64,000 nt of DNA from JACDAE01 sp963744875 (GTDB lineage Bacteria > Chloroflexota > Ktedonobacteria > Ktedonobacterales > Ktedonobacteraceae): NCBI GenBank assembly GCA_963744875.1, contig CAVUVQ010000010.1:186001-250000 (forward strand), written 5' to 3'. The number at the start of each line of letters is the position of its first letter. The first letter of the stretch is position 1. This document shows, in pieces, positions 45,244-55,345 of the stretch. The notes beneath the pieces are model-generated. The model saw nothing but the letters and a program-made list of their open reading frames with translations. It was not told the DNA's origin and searched no databases. The translations under genes were made by a program, and so were the position numbers.

Positions 45244-46856
45244 TCATCTGCTGTCAGGTACGGGCAGGAGGTGACCGACCAGAGCCTGCTTCGCTTTGTA
45301 GCGGTTTAGATTGGCCCACGCTTGCTCGTGCATCATATGGAATGCGACCAGTGGATCACCAATCGTCGCTTCCAGATATGAGCGGACACGTGTGATCTGC
45401 TCCTGCTCTTGTTTCGATAGATGCAGATTGTTGCGTAAGAGTGTCAAAGCCAGCAGATCATCATCGTGTAGCAGGCCCAGATGCTCGCCCTGTAGCATCA
45501 GACGCAGGCCATAGGCCAGTTCGGGGTCCAACGTCGCAACATTCATTTCAGTATCGTCGCGCATACCTCTATTATTCAGATTGCCCGAGCCGACCGTGGC
45601 CCACACATCATCGACAATCGCAACCTTGGCATGGACATAGATAGGGCGGTAGTGCTCGGTTCCATCGCTGCGTGCCGATGTTGCCAGGGTAAAGGCCTGC
45701 AAACGTCCCTCCTCCAGCGCCTGGGGAGCCTCATTACGCAAACGCGCAAGCCCTGCATCACTGAAGGCGCGTCCAGCATTGGGATGATCTGGTAGAACGA
45801 TTGCCATACTTGCGCCCCGCTGTAAAGCTGCTCCCAATAAGCTAATATTCTGCACCATCTCAGCATTATCGGACCCAACGAAGGGAATATCAATGCCGAT
45901 AAACGTACGTAGCCAGAAATATTGGTTCTCCAGGTAGGCAAATTCTTGCATATTGGTTAGTGCGTTTTTGTAAAACTGAGCAATGCCACGGATAATCAGC
46001 GGCTTAAAACTGTAGGTATGTTCGGGGATGGTACGCGCAATCTGCACGACCGTCTGGCTTTCCAGAGGCGCTGGAAGGGGATGTTCAGGTACGAGGCGCT
46101 TTTTGTCCCAGTGATGGCGATGCACAACATCATTCCAGCGCTCACGGAAATTCAGCTCAACGTCGCTGGCGGCGGGTCCCTCGATCAATGAATGTGCGTC
46201 ATGCCAGGGATGAGGTGTAGTTCCCTGGGAGGTGGTGCGTAAAGGCGTTGAGAAGGGATGGCTATGGGTATCCCAACGGTCAAACTCGCCTTGCGATTCA
46301 ATCAATGGATCGACGCCACCGACAAAAGCAAAGTTACCATCGACAATCGAGATTTTTTGGTGTAGCGACTCGACTGGATGGTGCAAAATACCCTGGGCGC
46401 TATCGTCAAGAATACAGTCCACTCCCACAGCTATTAATTCATCATAGGTTTCTTGCTGGTTATAGTGCGCAAACATAGGAAGGCTTTTCCAGAGCAAGAC
46501 CTTGACCTCAACACCTTTGCTTACTGCATAGCCGAGTACGGCCTGCAGCGAGAGATCATGCGCTTGCCAGTAATCAATGTCGGCGCTTGTAAGCCAAGTG
46601 TTTGTAGTCGGGCCAGCAATGCCTTTTGCTCCGGGCTACCATCGGGGCCGGCGCGATGATCTGTGCCACGCACAAGCTCCATCTTCGCAGTCATGCCCCA
46701 GTTTGCAAGGTAGATATAGCGTTGTGCCTTGATAAAATGATGGCACATGAGCAGCATCGCAGCGCGACCATCAGTAACGTATGTTACGCGCGAGTCATGG
46801 CGTACGGGCGTATCGCCTTCGGCCCACCAGTTTTTTGAGTCCGCAAGATTTTGCAT
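45244..46856 (-). CDS. Phospholipase D family protein (frameshifted)
   Basis: The start at 46856 has GAGGAG 8 bp upstream. The protein has two HKD motifs: HQKISIVDGNFAFVGG and HAKVAIVDDVWATVGSGNLNNRGM, as in bacterial phospholipases D and cardiolipin synthases. The N-terminal part (VTYVTDGRAAMLLMCHHFIKAQRYIYLANW) is separated by a frameshift near 46580-46585, after which YWQAHDLSLQAVLGYAVSKGVEVKVLLWKS continues. About 537 residues joined. It cleaves or transfers phosphatidyl groups; no signal peptide is evident, so it is cytoplasmic or membrane-associated. Confidence 0.87.
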
Positions 46857-47073
46857 TTGAATGCTCCTCTATCGGTTGTTTAAAAATAATTGGTTTTATG
46901 GCTTCAATAGAATTAATATTACTACATTAAATACTCATCAGCTCAGAGGTTAGTTGCATTACTTTACTGAGAAGCGTTACCCCGTCTCATCCGTGCTATA
47001 TGCGAATAGAAAAAACATTCTTTCCCATTCCCTAAAAAGAACTTTTGACGGAAAGAAAGGTGTGACCCAGAAC

Positions 47074-49098
47074 ATGCAACAAACAGCCACAAAAGCACAA
47101 GGGCAGGCGCAAGAGAAAGAGCAGCAAAGTCTTGGCCCACTTCTCTGCTGGGCCGTCGTTTTCGCCGATATTGGCACCTCTATTTATTATGTGCCGGGCA
47201 TTCTTTACGGAACGGTGGGAAAGTTAGCGGGCTTCTTTGTTTTATTGACAATGATCGTTTTTATTCTTTTGACGTTCAAGTATGTTGAGGTTACATATCG
47301 CTTCCCTCAGGGTGGTGGTGTGGTTACGGTCGCTGCAAAAGCGATAAATAAGTGGTTTGGCGCATTGGGAGGCATGTTTATTCTGGTCGATTATTTCCTG
47401 ACGGCGGCGATCAGTTCCCTCTCGGGCATCCTCTATCTGAGTCTGGTGCTACCAGCTCTCGGTCCTAAATCTGCATTGTTTGGATTGTCTATAACTGTCT
47501 GGATTACGCTAGGGGTGTTGATTCTATTAGGTATTTTGAACTGGGTGGGTGTCAGCGAAAGCGCCAAAGTGAGCCTGGTGGGAGCGATCATTGCCTTTTT
47601 GAGCGATATTGCGATCCTCATTACCGTTTTTACGCATCTTTCTTTTGCACAATTTTTTGCCCTGTTCCCCAAGATGTTTTCTGGTCATACACTGACTCCA
47701 GTCACTATACTTGTTGGATTTGCAGGTTCGTTTCTGGCCTTTTCCGGTCTGGAAAGCATATCCCAGCTCTCACCCGTCATGAAGCTACCACGCCGGGCAG
47801 TAGGTAAGATCGCACTTTTCCTGGTTATCATCACTGTGGGAGTGACAAGTCCGTTGCTTACGGTGCTCTCTACGATGTTATTGCCAAAAGCGGCTGGCGA
47901 TCCAGTGCTCTCATCCCAGATCATCTCGCTATTGGCAGGACACTGGGGTGGGCCAATTTTACAGACAGAGGTCGCGATCAGCGCCAGTGCATTACTCGTG
48001 TTTGCCAGCAACACAGCCATTATCGGCTCGTATCACGTATTTCTAGCGCTTTCACGCATGGAATTCTTCCCCAGAATCATCCTGCAACGTAATCGGCTGC
48101 GTGGGACACCCCACTATTCCATTGCACTCGCGACGCTGATCCCAATCCTCGTGCTCGTCGCCGTCCATGGTGATATCAATACACTGGGTGATATGTATGC
48201 ATTTGGCTTGCTCGGCGCTTTTACACTGACCTGTCTCGGCATGGATATAGTACGTTATCGTCAACGTAAAGAGCGTAAATTAGCGAAGCAGATCAGGCCA
48301 GAAGCCAGTGCAAGGGCACGTGAGCAGATCGTATCGACGATGGAGCGGGATGAAGAAAATCTGCCTGATGGAGCACGTAAGCACATAGATGGGAAGGCGA
48401 TGGAACAGCAGGCGGAGAAAGAAAATGCCACTCAGTCAGATGAAAAGCCGGAACCGGAAGGGCGCTGGACGCGTTCAACACTTAATTTTAGTCTGGGTAT
48501 TCTTACTACACTATTAGTTGTCACTGCCTGGTCAACTAATCTGGTAGCCAAACCGCTTGCAACCATTTTTGGGGGATCGGTCACTGTGATAGGTATGATT
48601 ATTGCCTACAGTAGCTATAGGTTCCATAAGAAGCAGGGGCGTGTTCCCGTGATCACGACGGGAGTTGAGCAGCAATTTCCGGCAGCCGTGCTGGCAGTAT
48701 TGACTCCTGATAGTGAGCAGAATTGGGCAGTGATCCATGCAGCAGTTAACAATACGGGGAAGAAACCGGTTGTATTCCTCTACCTGGGGCAGCAAAACTC
48801 CAGCCGCAAACCGGAACTTTTCAGGTTGGTCGAGCCGCATTTGAATGATGAGGGTGCCAGGCTAGACCTGGGAAGAGCAAACCACCAGGCGGTGGAGGCA
48901 AAGGTTGAGTGCCGTTTCGTCTATCGGCATCAGGAAGATGATGCCGTATACAAGGTATGGGAGGTGACCCATCCTCATGATACGATAGTTGCTCTGAAGA
49001 GGGCTGAGGATATACAGAAGATGCATCCTGATCGTACTTATGAGGAGTCGACACCGTTTGGGGAAGTTGAGCATTTGTTGAAGGAGAAGGTAGCTTAG
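47074..49098 (+). CDS. APC superfamily amino acid permease with soluble C-terminal domain
   Basis: Start chosen at the ATG 47074 (GAAAGG ~14 bp upstream); a TTG at 46954 in frame is less likely. About 674 residues: twelve membrane helices beginning CWAVVFADIGTSIYYVPG, with the helix 1 break G-T-S typical of APC transporters, and FAGSFLAFSGLESISQLS in helix 6. An acidic, charged loop (~430-490) precedes the last two helices. The final ~150 residues form a soluble domain (FPAAVLAVLTPDSEQNWAVIHAA...KPVVFLYLG) resembling a universal-stress-type fold. It likely imports amino acids; the tail may regulate it. Confidence 0.85.
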   Translation: MQQTATKAQGQAQEKEQQSLGPLLCWAVVFADIGTSIYYVPGILYGTVGKLAGFFVLLTMIVFILLTFKYVEVTYRFPQGGGVVTVAAKAINKWFGALGGMFILVDYFLTAAISSLSGILYLSLVLPALGPKSALFGLSITVWITLGVLILLGILNWVGVSESAKVSLVGAIIAFLSDIAILITVFTHLSFAQFFALFPKMFSGHTLTPVTILVGFAGSFLAFSGLESISQLSPVMKLPRRAVGKIALFLVIITVGVTSPLLTVLSTMLLPKAAGDPVLSSQIISLLAGHWGGPILQTEVAISASALLVFASNTAIIGSYHVFLALSRMEFFPRIILQRNRLRGTPHYSIALATLIPILVLVAVHGDINTLGDMYAFGLLGAFTLTCLGMDIVRYRQRKERKLAKQIRPEASARAREQIVSTMERDEENLPDGARKHIDGKAMEQQAEKENATQSDEKPEPEGRWTRSTLNFSLGILTTLLVVTAWSTNLVAKPLATIFGGSVTVIGMIIAYSSYRFHKKQGRVPVITTGVEQQFPAAVLAVLTPDSEQNWAVIHAAVNNTGKKPVVFLYLGQQNSSRKPELFRLVEPHLNDEGARLDLGRANHQAVEAKVECRFVYRHQEDDAVYKVWEVTHPHDTIVALKRAEDIQKMHPDRTYEESTPFGEVEHLLKEKVA

Positions 49099-49211
49099 AG
49101 AACTTGCATCAATTTGTATATATCTATGTTTTCTTTTATAATAGGGAAAGTGCCACCTTTTTTCATTGCTCGTCTGAAAATTGTCGTTCCACATTGTCTG
49201 AAGGAGTTTAT

Positions 49212-51125
49212 ATGCAAAGACCTCTTTATTTGCGCCGCTTTCTCTATATGGCGGTAACAAGTCTTGCGTTAGTGGCAGCGGTTGTGGGAGTATTATCATT
49301 TTCGCAGAGTACTAGTGTGCATGCTGCATCTGCGGCTGGTAGTGGGAACACCACTTTTGGGAATTTACAGGTTGTAGGAGATACAACTATTGTCTCTGGC
49401 GGTACTACAAATGCGCCTGGTTCACAGGTACGCCCAGAGATCGATCATAATCCTCAGGTTGCGGTTACTGGGAGTAGTGGATCGGGAGCAGGTTTGCCCC
49501 CTCCACCAACCACGAATCCGAACCCTGCTGGCCGCACTGTAACCAGTGCCAACAAAGACTTTTATGGGTTCAATGGTATTTCACATTATGACCAGCGTAA
49601 TGCTGGTACAGGCATTTATATCAACACACAATTCAGCCTTGAGCCACCGGACCAGGGACTTTGCGCTGGCAATGGTTTCGTGGTTGAAGCCGTAAATAAT
49701 GCCGTTGCAGTATATAATAACGGGGGTAAGGTAGTGGCCGGCGTTGAGCCACTGAGTCAGTTTTTTGGCGTTGCCCCTGAGATAGTACGTTCCAGCGGTC
49801 TATATGGGCCATTCCTGAGTGATCCCAAGTGTCTTTACGACACGAGCACCCATCACTGGTTTTTGACCGAACTATACATATCTACCGACCCGGCAACCGG
49901 AGCAAATATTGCACCGAGCTATACCTATGTTGCTGTTTCAAAGACCAGCAATCCTACAGGGAGCTGGACGGTCATGAACTTTAACACTACCGATGATGGT
50001 ACCAACGGTACACCTGCTCATACAGGGTGTCCGTGCTTTGGAGATCAGCCATTGATCGGTGCTGATCGCAACGGTTTCTATGTGAGCACGAACGAGTTCG
50101 CGATCAGCGGCCCGGCATTTAATGGCGATCAATTGTATGCAATTTCAAAGAAAAAGCTGATTGCAGCGGCGACGCATACGATGGGCGGGCCTGTTACATT
50201 TGCCCACATCAATGCGGCTGACTACCTGGCACCATATGGTGGCCTCGCGTATTCGGTCCAGCCTGCTACAACTCCCCCTGGAGCAGGCAATGATGAAGAC
50301 ACGCGTAATCAGCCCCGCTTCCATGGTATCGAGTACTTCTTAAGTGCATTGCAATTTGGTGCACCACCCTACCAGGTGCTGGATAACCGTATTGCTACAT
50401 GGGCATTGACCAATACAGAGGCGCTCAATTCCAGTTCGCTTACCCCTGATATTGCGCTCCATGTGACGGTGATTGGCACGGAGACATACGGCCAGCCAAA
50501 TCCAGCCGCGCAGAAACCAGGACCAACTCCTCTGCGTGATGCCCTGGCAGCCGGCACGCCTCCAGTTGTTAATCCTCTGGAGAAGTTGAACACAAACGAT
50601 GATCGTATGAACCAGGTAGTCTTTGCTAAAGATAGCCTGTGGGGCGCGGTCAATACCATTATTGGTGATGGTTCACGTACAGGTATTGCTTACTTCCGCA
50701 TCCGCCCTGAATGGAGTCCTAAAGGCAATTTCGGTGCAGATCTGGAGAATCAGGGCTATGTGGCCGTCAACAATGCAAGCGTCATCTTCCCATCGATAAG
50801 CGTAAATGCACATGGACAGGGTGCGATGGTCTTTACCCTGGTTGGACCTACCTACTACCCCAGTTCGGCGTACATTCGTATTGGGACTGAAGGGGTTGCT
50901 GGTAGTATCCATATCGCTGGTGCTGGTGCCGCGCCTGAGGATGGTTTCTCGGGATACGCGCCTTACGCACCTACTTCGATCGGCGTTGCCCGTTGGGGTG
51001 ACTACAGTGCGGCTACTGCGCTTGAGGATGGCTCGATCTGGACGGCCAGTGAATATATTCCAGCCGGTCCACGTACACTCCTTGCAAACTGGGGTACATT
51101 CGTCAGTCACATTATTCCTGATTAG
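49212..51125 (+). CDS. Large secreted protein, probably beta-propeller-like, function unknown
   Basis: 637 residues; AAGGAG 5 bp before the ATG at 49212. A signal peptide (RRFLYMAVTSLALVAAVVGVLSF...VHAA) is followed by a low-complexity Gly/Ser/Pro stretch to ~105 and then a long domain with LEPPDQGLCAGNGFVVEAVNNAVAVYN, FLSDPKCLYDTSTHHWFLTELY, CPCFGDQPLIGADRNGFYVSTNEF and IGVARWGDYSAATALEDGSIW. Repeated short strands with Asp/Gly turns fit a beta-propeller. No catalytic signature recognised. It is exported to the cell surface or medium. Confidence 0.7.
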   Translation: MQRPLYLRRFLYMAVTSLALVAAVVGVLSFSQSTSVHAASAAGSGNTTFGNLQVVGDTTIVSGGTTNAPGSQVRPEIDHNPQVAVTGSSGSGAGLPPPPTTNPNPAGRTVTSANKDFYGFNGISHYDQRNAGTGIYINTQFSLEPPDQGLCAGNGFVVEAVNNAVAVYNNGGKVVAGVEPLSQFFGVAPEIVRSSGLYGPFLSDPKCLYDTSTHHWFLTELYISTDPATGANIAPSYTYVAVSKTSNPTGSWTVMNFNTTDDGTNGTPAHTGCPCFGDQPLIGADRNGFYVSTNEFAISGPAFNGDQLYAISKKKLIAAATHTMGGPVTFAHINAADYLAPYGGLAYSVQPATTPPGAGNDEDTRNQPRFHGIEYFLSALQFGAPPYQVLDNRIATWALTNTEALNSSSLTPDIALHVTVIGTETYGQPNPAAQKPGPTPLRDALAAGTPPVVNPLEKLNTNDDRMNQVVFAKDSLWGAVNTIIGDGSRTGIAYFRIRPEWSPKGNFGADLENQGYVAVNNASVIFPSISVNAHGQGAMVFTLVGPTYYPSSAYIRIGTEGVAGSIHIAGAGAAPEDGFSGYAPYAPTSIGVARWGDYSAATALEDGSIWTASEYIPAGPRTLLANWGTFVSHIIPD

Positions 51126-51303
51126 ATCACTAATGTAGGTCGTTAAAAAGGTGGCCGCTTGCATTATCGTTTCTGCCGATGCCATTCTCTTACGAGGATG
51201 GCATCGTTGTATTTCGGGAACTTTGTAGAGAGAAAAAACGTCTTTATCTTTATATATCACACCGATCACTAGAAAACATGTTTGCTTGAAGGGAGGTTTC
51301 ATT

Positions 51304-51849
51304 ATGCAACGAAAAAGAGTGCTCTACTTTTTCCTTCTGTGCATTGGAGGAATAGTGCTTGCCGCCTGTGGTGCTCATCAGGCCAATGCTTCAAATAGCA
51401 GCGCTTCTCTTACCCCTACAGCTACTTCGACGGTCGCAGTGACAACAAGTGGCAAAGTGGCTGTAATCGTAGGAAAGGCGCAATACACGCCTGACGCAAC
51501 TATTACAGTAACGATTGATAATGGTCTGACGAAAAGTATTGTCGCAGCTAATCACCAATCGGGTTGCACATTAGTTACGCTACAATGGCAAGATGCGCAG
51601 GGAAACTGGCAAGATCTAAATCGTTGCCGCCAGGGAATGATGACGAAGATGGTAATGCTTCCTCCCCACTCTGCACAGGTGCAAACGATTGAGCCAACGT
51701 CAGGCACATTCGCCCAAAAAGCTGAATGGGCGAAGGGAAATTACCGCATTGTATTCAATTTTACGTTTGGCAATGCCGATGTCGAGAGTATTCCCACATC
51801 AGGGACGCCTGGCTCACCTATCTATTCACCTACTTTTAGCGTTGCTTAA
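51304..51849 (+). CDS. Lipoprotein with Ig-like domain
   Basis: 181 residues; GGGAGG 7 bp before the ATG. The signal sequence ends in a lipobox V-L-A-A-C (Cys at ~22), so the protein is lipid-anchored outside. After a Ser/Thr-rich linker there is a beta-sandwich (AVIVGKAQYTPDATITVTIDNGL...GCTLVTLQWQDAQGNWQDLNRC) with two Cys that could form a disulfide. No specific family recognised. It follows the secreted protein by ~180 bp on the same strand. Confidence 0.75.
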   Translation: MQRKRVLYFFLLCIGGIVLAACGAHQANASNSSASLTPTATSTVAVTTSGKVAVIVGKAQYTPDATITVTIDNGLTKSIVAANHQSGCTLVTLQWQDAQGNWQDLNRCRQGMMTKMVMLPPHSAQVQTIEPTSGTFAQKAEWAKGNYRIVFNFTFGNADVESIPTSGTPGSPIYSPTFSVA

Positions 51850-51868
51850 CAACAATGCAAAGAATGGT

Positions 51869-51952
51869 GTAGGGACCAGATTTATCGCGTCCGTCGCAAT
51901 TCATGCCTGTTCGGTGATAAATTGCGACGGACGCGATAAATCTGGTCCCTAC
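51869..51952. repeat. TAGGGAC-type repeat, intact inverted copy
   Basis: 51869-51904 and 51917-51952 are inverted copies matching at 35 of 36 positions with a 12-bp spacer. The outer 20 bases read gtagggaccagatttatcgc. Located between the converging lipoprotein and aldehyde dehydrogenase genes. Confidence 0.88.
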
Positions 51953-52001
51953 TATTCCGTTGGTATCAATTGGTTTGTGAACCCATTATCGCTCCAATCA
52001 A

Positions 52002-53405
52002 TTATTCGCTTGCAGCCTGTGTTGGTGCAGGATTTGCGATCGGGCCAATCCAGACGGTCTGGATATTGACGAATTCGCGAATGCCGAACGAAGAAAGTTC
52101 GCGCCCATAGCCACTGCGTTTGATGCCACCAAAGGGCAGGCGTGGATCTGATGCGGTCATGCCGTTGATAAATACACCACCACTTTCGATGCGGCGGGCC
52201 AATTTACGCGCTTGATCGATATTGGTTGTCCACAGGTTGCCACCCAGACCAAAATCCGAATTGTTTGCCAGTTCCAGAGCATGTTCGGTGTCGCGAGCGT
52301 GAATAACTGCTGCAACCGGGCCAAAGGTTTCTTCATTGAAGATCGGCATATCCGGCGTTACATTAGTAATAATGGTTGGTTCATAGTAATAGCCCTTGCC
52401 ATCGCGCGGTTTGCCACCGAGCAAGACGTGAGCACCTTTAGCAATGGAAGCACGTACCTGCTGGTGTAAGGCGTCGCGTAAGTCTCCACGTGCCATTGGC
52501 CCGACCTGTGTCGCGCGGTCAAGGGGATCTCCCACATGCAGTTTTGCAGTAGCCTCAACAAATTTTTGTTCAAAGGCGTAAGCGACATCCTCTACCACAA
52601 TAAAGCGCTTGGCAGCGATACAGCTCTGACCAGTATTCTGGAAACGTGCGCGTGCCGCCATCTGAGCAGCAGCGTCTAGATCGGCATCGGCCAGGACAAT
52701 AAAGGCATCCGAGCCACCAAGTTCCAGCACATTCTTTTTGAGGACGCTTCCACTGGTTGAGGCGACCGCAACACCGGCGGCATCGCTACCAGTAAGCGTC
52801 ACAGCCGCAATGCGGGGATCTTTAATCAATGCGCTTGTTTCCGAGCCGGGAACCAGAACGGTTTTGAATACGCCAGCAGGCAAACCGCTTTCCAGGAAGA
52901 TATGCTCAATATCCAGCGCACAACGTGAGACGTTAGAGGCGTGTTTAAGGACGGCTGTGTTGCCCGCCATCAACGCGGGTGCTGCGAAGCGAAAGACCTG
53001 CCAATAGGGAAAGTTCCAGGGCATCAATGCTAAAACAACGCCCAGTGGCTGAAAGGAGACATAGCTCTCAGTTGCATTACTTGTGGCATGCTCATCTGCA
53101 AGAAAGTGCTCAGCCTGATCGGCGTAAAAGTCGCAGTTCCAGGCGCACTTCTCGACCTCCGCCTCCGCCTCGACGATTGGTTTGCCCATCTCTAACGTTG
53201 CTGTACGTGCCAGTTCAGTTTTATGTTCACGTAAATGACTGGCGACGCGATGCAGATATACGCTGCGTTCGGCAAAGGATGTTTCACGCCACTGTAAAAA
53301 TGCGTCGCGTGCCTGCTGTAATGCATCGTTGATCTGCGCGTGACTATATTGCTCGAACGTTTCGAGAACTTCCTCGGTCGTGGGATTGATGGATTGGATG
53401 CTCAT
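52002..53405 (-). CDS. NAD(P)-dependent aldehyde dehydrogenase (succinate-semialdehyde type)
   Basis: 467 residues from the ATG at 53405. The class signatures are clear: MPWNFPYWQVFRFAAPALMAGN, VLELGGSDAFIVLADADL with the catalytic Glu, and FQNTGQSCIAAKRF with the nucleophile Cys; the C-terminus LPFGGIKRSGYGRELSSFG is usual. The short-chain form resembles GabD-like succinate-semialdehyde dehydrogenases. It lies 19 bp downstream of the cytidylate-kinase-like gene and probably shares its transcript. Confidence 0.92.
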   Translation of the reverse strand: MSIQSINPTTEEVLETFEQYSHAQINDALQQARDAFLQWRETSFAERSVYLHRVASHLREHKTELARTATLEMGKPIVEAEAEVEKCAWNCDFYADQAEHFLADEHATSNATESYVSFQPLGVVLALMPWNFPYWQVFRFAAPALMAGNTAVLKHASNVSRCALDIEHIFLESGLPAGVFKTVLVPGSETSALIKDPRIAAVTLTGSDAAGVAVASTSGSVLKKNVLELGGSDAFIVLADADLDAAAQMAARARFQNTGQSCIAAKRFIVVEDVAYAFEQKFVEATAKLHVGDPLDRATQVGPMARGDLRDALHQQVRASIAKGAHVLLGGKPRDGKGYYYEPTIITNVTPDMPIFNEETFGPVAAVIHARDTEHALELANNSDFGLGGNLWTTNIDQARKLARRIESGGVFINGMTASDPRLPFGGIKRSGYGRELSSFGIREFVNIQTVWIGPIANPAPTQAASE

Positions 53406-53424
53406 ACAGATATTCTCCACAGGG

Positions 53425-54201
53425 TTAAGATTGGATTGCTTTCACTACGGGAAGTGCCTGTTTGATAAGATCAGCCGCCAGGTCCAGGGAAAAGAGTCCC
53501 GTGTTAATAAGGAGGTGATAGAGTCCAGGCTGATGTCCATCACTCCCATAATAGCGACGTAAATAACTGTCGTGCTCGTAGTCGCGCTGTTCGATCAACT
53601 GCCGCGCCCGGTTGTGATCCAGCTTGAAGCGTTTCATAATAGTTTCAATGCGGTAGGGTAAGGGAGCAAAAATGTAGGTATGCAGCGTACGCGGTGCGTT
53701 GTGGAGCAGAAACTGAGAGCCGCGACCTACAATGACAGCATTCCCCTGTGTAGCCTGTTCTAAGATAACGCGTTGGGTAAGCTGGAAGTAGGCCAGATCC
53801 TTCCACTGAGTTTGTGCCGATGCTCGACCAAGTGGTGAACTATAGTTTGCAACAAAGGGATTACTTATCTGTACAGCTTCAAGGATATGCGCGGCAAAAT
53901 CAGAAGGTTGTTTATTTGGCTCGGCTGGCTGTTGTTGCGCCTCCGCTTTCAGTTGCAGAGAAACATCATCGATAACCTGACGATCAACATAATGAAGATC
54001 ACTCTCCTGCGCGAGAAGGCGAGCAACATCACCTCCGCCACTACCAAATTGGCGCGAGATGGTCACAACCACAGTATCTTCTGGGGGCGTCCCTGAGGGC
54101 ATTATATCGTCGGCCGCCCACGATGTTTCTGGTAGTAACTGCGTTGCTACCCGTTCTTTATGATCCTGTGGCTGACCTCGGCCACGGAATCGGCTAATCA
54201 T
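53425..54201 (-). CDS. Cytidylate kinase-like family protein
   Basis: 258 residues. After a ~40-residue polar leader, VVVTISRQFGSGGGDVARLLA is the P-loop of the Cytidylate_kin2 family; YVDRQVIDDV and NAVIVGRGSQFLLHNAP follow the same order as in those proteins, with RIETIMKRF and RRYYGSDGHQPGLYHLLINT toward the end. These are nucleotide-kinase-fold proteins of uncertain substrate, distinct from housekeeping CMP kinase. First gene of an operon with the aldehyde dehydrogenase. Confidence 0.85.
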   Translation of the reverse strand: MISRFRGRGQPQDHKERVATQLLPETSWAADDIMPSGTPPEDTVVVTISRQFGSGGGDVARLLAQESDLHYVDRQVIDDVSLQLKAEAQQQPAEPNKQPSDFAAHILEAVQISNPFVANYSSPLGRASAQTQWKDLAYFQLTQRVILEQATQGNAVIVGRGSQFLLHNAPRTLHTYIFAPLPYRIETIMKRFKLDHNRARQLIEQRDYEHDSYLRRYYGSDGHQPGLYHLLINTGLFSLDLAADLIKQALPVVKAIQS

Positions 54202-54399
54202 GACCCGGTCCCTTTTTTTGAGATGATTGAGTTTGCTACGAATATTTCCTCCATCCTACAACGGAATGGAATAGACTTGCAAGTATTCACCCCATCATCC
54301 TGATGAATGAAGACAATATATGGAAACAGTTGACATATCCTCTATGGATAGTACTATATTATGACATGCTTGTGATGTGAAATTCGTTTCAGAGGATCG
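54202..54399. other. Divergent promoter region
   Basis: About 200 bp between the kinase-like gene (minus) and the LysR gene (plus). A T-N11-A motif for LysR binding is likely by position but cannot be fixed. No gene. Confidence 0.35.
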
Positions 54400-55314
54400 A
54401 TGCGCAACATTAATTTGCATCAATTAGCAACCTTTCAAGTAGTTGCAAAACACTGTAGTTACGTACGCGCAGCTGAAGAGCTCCATTTCAGTCAACCTGC
54501 CGTCTCTGCACAGATTCATCTGTTAGAAGAGGCGTTGGGGATCAAACTATTTGACAAAATCGGGCGCAAGACGCATCTGACGCAGGCGGGTGAAGAACTT
54601 TATCTTTATAGTCAGAAGATTTTCTCTTTGATCGACGAGACATTGGAGACAATGGAATCACTGCGCAGCCCGCACTATGGCCGCCTCAGCGTGGGTGCCG
54701 ACACAACGGTGGGAACGTATGTTATCCCTGGCCTGTTAGGCAAGTTTCATCAAATGTACCCGGATGTTGAGATCACCCTGGAGGTCTTTAATCGCGGGTA
54801 TCTGGTGGATGCCCTGGTTAATAATCACGTTGACATGGTGATTATGGGTAACATTCCTACCGATGTGCCCGTCTTCGTTGCGCCCGTGGCACCGAACGAG
54901 CTGGTACTGGTGGCCCCACCGAAGCATCGCCTGGCTGGTTGTGTACATACACCTTTTGCCGAATTGGCACGCGAACATTTTCTTTTGCGTGAAGTTGGCT
55001 CGGGAACGCGTGCAGCCCTGGAGAGTGCCTTTCAAGAGGCTGGCTTGCCATTACATGTGAGCATGCAGGTCGGCAACAATAGTGCGATCAAGCAGAGCGT
55101 TGCGGCTGGCCTGGGGATCGCATTGATCTCGCGCGTCGCTCTTGATATGGAATTGGAGACCCATCGGCTCGTGATCCTTGATGTCGAGGGCTTTCCGATT
55201 ATGAAGCAGTGGCGGCTTGTGCATTTGAAGGATAAAAATCTCTCAGCGACCGCGCGTGCCTTCAAATCGTTTATGTTGCAGCATGCTGACAGCTCTGTAC
55301 ATCTCCAAAAGTGA
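54400..55314 (+). CDS. LysR-family transcriptional regulator
   Basis: 304 residues; GAGGATCG just before the ATG. The N-terminal winged HTH is textbook: LATFQVVAKHCSYVRAAEELHFSQPAVSAQIHLLEEALGIKLFDKIGRK. The effector domain has GRLSVGADTTVGTYVIPGLLGKF and GLGIALISR. It resembles the CbbR/CysL branch. The downstream CitE-like lyase starts 32 bp later on the same strand, so it is probably the target or at least co-transcribed. Confidence 0.92.
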   Translation: MRNINLHQLATFQVVAKHCSYVRAAEELHFSQPAVSAQIHLLEEALGIKLFDKIGRKTHLTQAGEELYLYSQKIFSLIDETLETMESLRSPHYGRLSVGADTTVGTYVIPGLLGKFHQMYPDVEITLEVFNRGYLVDALVNNHVDMVIMGNIPTDVPVFVAPVAPNELVLVAPPKHRLAGCVHTPFAELAREHFLLREVGSGTRAALESAFQEAGLPLHVSMQVGNNSAIKQSVAAGLGIALISRVALDMELETHRLVILDVEGFPIMKQWRLVHLKDKNLSATARAFKSFMLQHADSSVHLQK

Positions 55315-55345
55315 GCGTATAGATAGTACAATTGAAAGGGGGAAC